A stretch of DNA of 64,000 nt from Chloropicon primus (taxonomy: Eukaryota; Chlorophyta; Chloropicophyceae; Chloropicales; Chloropicaceae). The notes under the pieces are model-generated. The model did no database searches and was not told the origin of the DNA. It was given only the letters and a program-made list of their open reading frames with translations. The first letter of the stretch is position 1. Each line of letters opens with the position of its first letter. Both the position numbers and the translations under genes were made by a program. Below are positions 62,837 through 64,000 of this stretch, piece after piece. The stretch is from contig CP060758.1 of NCBI GenBank assembly GCA_023205875.1, positions 186,001 through 250,000 of the forward strand. The letters are read 5' to 3'.

Positions 62837-64000
62837 TCACTCTTCCTCCTTGACCTTGACGATGGAAGGGGCCGTCTTGCTGCGCGTTCTCTTCGACGAC
62901 GGACGACGAGGAGCAGCTTTGCAGAGCCCGACCTCTTCCAGGTACTCTCTCTTCACAATGCATTGTTCCTTGTCGCTCAGCTTAAGAGATGCGTCCGCAA
63001 AGATGATCCTCAACGCCTCGTTGTAGTCCGCGATCTCCCTCTTCTTCTCCGGCGACTTGCTGTCATAACGCTGGGCCTCCTGCACTGCGCTGGCGTACTC
63101 CTCCTCCGTCATCAGGCCGGACTCGAGAGCCTCTCTCAAATCCAAAGCATAGGGAGAAGGAGAAGGAGATCTCGTCGTCTTCATGTTGTTGTTGTTGGTG
63201 GTGGCGTTGGAATTCTGCTCATTGAGGTTGTCGGCGGTTGATCGATTCAAGTATTCCTTGGCAATGGCATACGTTCCACGTTCAGTGCGAACAAAGCGGG
63301 GGCTCTGTGAACACGCACAACAGACAGTGACCCGCATTATCTCAACATCAGTAGAAAGAGAACCATCTTTCCGCTTGAACACATACAACTTCTTGGCCTG
63401 GATCTTGGCATGGATCTCTCTGTAGTGCAAGCTCCCTCCCGCTTCTTGAAGAACGCGGTAGATGGCATCCCGAAGCGGGGAGGTGCTGACAGCACCTTGA
63501 GTATTGGACCCATTCAAGTATTCCTTGGCAATGGCATACATTCCCAAGGCAGTGCGAACAAAGAGGGGGCTCTGTAAACAAGCAGTCCCGACCCTCTTCT
63601 GCATTACCTTCAGATCAGTATGAACAGAGCCATCTCTCCGCCTGAACACATACAACTTCTTCGCCCGGATCTTGGCATGGATCTCTTCGTAGTGCAAGCT
63701 TCCTCCCGCTTCTTGAAGAACGCGGTAGATGGCATCCCGAAGCGGTGAGGGCCTGACAGCACCTTGAGTATTGGACCCATTCAAGTATTCCTTGGCAATG
63801 GCATACATTCCCAAGGCAGTGCGAACAAAGAGGGGGCTCTGTAAACAAGCAGTCCCGACCCTCTTCTGCATTACCTTCAGATCAGTATGAACAGAGCCAT
63901 CTCTCCGCCTGAACACATACAACTTCTTCGCCCGGATCTTGGCATGGATCTCTTCGTAGTGCAAGCTTCCTCCCGCTTCTTGAAGAACGCGGTAGATGGC
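62837..64000 (-). CDS. Tandem HARE-HTH domain protein, cut by the right edge
   Basis: The frame ends at 62837 and is open to the window edge; at least 387 residues are visible and the 5' end is missing. It contains three tandem winged-helix units of the HARE-HTH type (LRDAIYRVLQEAGGSLHYEE, then IHAKIRAKKLYVF and SPLFVRTALGMYAIAKEYL), about 89 residues apart. Two are almost identical; the third is diverged. The pattern (A-x3-VL-x-AG-x-LHY-x-EI and a final FVR-x7-YAI) fits HARE-HTH domains of ASXL, HB1 and RNA polymerase delta proteins, thought to bind DNA. The C-terminal 130 residues have a SPSPSPYALDLREALESGLM segment, a helical block (IADYNEALRIIFADASLKL) and a basic tail ending VKVKEEE. A chromatin role is inferred. 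Confidence 0.82.
   Translation of the reverse strand, partial: AIYRVLQEAGGSLHYEEIHAKIRAKKLYVFRRRDGSVHTDLKVMQKRVGTACLQSPLFVRTALGMYAIAKEYLNGSNTQGAVRPSPLRDAIYRVLQEAGGSLHYEEIHAKIRAKKLYVFRRRDGSVHTDLKVMQKRVGTACLQSPLFVRTALGMYAIAKEYLNGSNTQGAVSTSPLRDAIYRVLQEAGGSLHYREIHAKIQAKKLYVFKRKDGSLSTDVEIMRVTVCCACSQSPRFVRTERGTYAIAKEYLNRSTADNLNEQNSNATTNNNNMKTTRSPSPSPYALDLREALESGLMTEEEYASAVQEAQRYDSKSPEKKREIADYNEALRIIFADASLKLSDKEQCIVKREYLEEVGLCKAAPRRPSSKRTRSKTAPSIVKVKEEE
63322..64000 (-). repeat. 267-bp tandem repeats coding for HARE-HTH units
   Basis: The DNA repeats with a 267-bp period (for example matching blocks at 63348-63581 and 63615-63848, and again up to the edge). The two outer units visible here differ at only a few bases (such as AVRPSPL versus AVSTSPL). 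The unit next to the C-terminus is clearly more diverged. Further copies probably lie beyond the window. Confidence 0.9.

Overview
This 64 kb window is nuclear DNA of a compact, single-celled photosynthetic eukaryote, most likely a green alga of prasinophyte grade (the lineage is an inference). Genes are tightly packed on both strands. Introns are few, short (about 70-300 bp), GT-AG, and often carry CT/GA microsatellites. A PsbP-family protein with a twin-arginine lumen signal shows a chloroplast. ARL3, a Transmemb_17 (TMEM17-like) protein and an EF-hand/WD-repeat protein of the WDR49 type show cilium machinery. A TYW3-TYW2 fusion points to the green lineage. No rRNA, tRNA, CRISPR array or recognisable transposon was seen.

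Left part (1-11 kb): the 5' end of an unknown minus-strand gene; a Rossmann-like/3-hydroxyacyl-CoA dehydratase fusion; SDHAF2; a MYB/SANT-JAMM deubiquitinase of MYSM1 type; a two-exon PMS2-type mismatch-repair endonuclease; and a four-exon Lys/Ala-rich protein with an N-terminal UAP56-binding-like motif.

Giant gene (11.2-24.5 kb, minus): three exons join in frame to a protein of about 4,361 residues. Its order is signal peptide, FN3-like region, about 12 VCBS/FG-GAP calcium-binding motifs, two IPT/TIG-like domains, about 29 Cys-rich units of 71 residues, 7-8 membrane spans, and a cytoplasmic tail made of two further tandem repeat arrays. It looks like a cell-surface adhesion/sensory receptor or channel.

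Middle (25-45 kb): EF-hand/WD40 protein, PsbP-like protein, EMAPII-type tRNA-binding protein, mitochondrial m-AAA FtsH protease, equilibrative nucleoside transporter, HI0933-like flavoprotein, TYW3-TYW2 wybutosine enzyme, a potentially N-myristoylated four-exon unknown, ARL3, a 221-bp tandem array, and a small three-exon gene (61 residues).

Right part (45-64 kb): a NUP205/NUP192 scaffold nucleoporin, a 151-residue unknown, RPA3, a BTB protein with a MATH domain nested inside it, a disordered unknown, the five-exon TMEM17-like protein, ORC2, an AT-hook protein, a MIC13-like small membrane protein, a 47-residue metallothionein with 18 cysteines, and, running off the right edge, a gene with tandem HARE-HTH winged-helix domains.

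Two regulatory themes appear. E2F-like sites lie upstream of the replication/repair genes (ORC2, RPA3, PMS2) and of the TMEM17-like gene. A palindrome-containing element of about 50 bp recurs five times in intergenic DNA, each time on the same strand as the gene it precedes.
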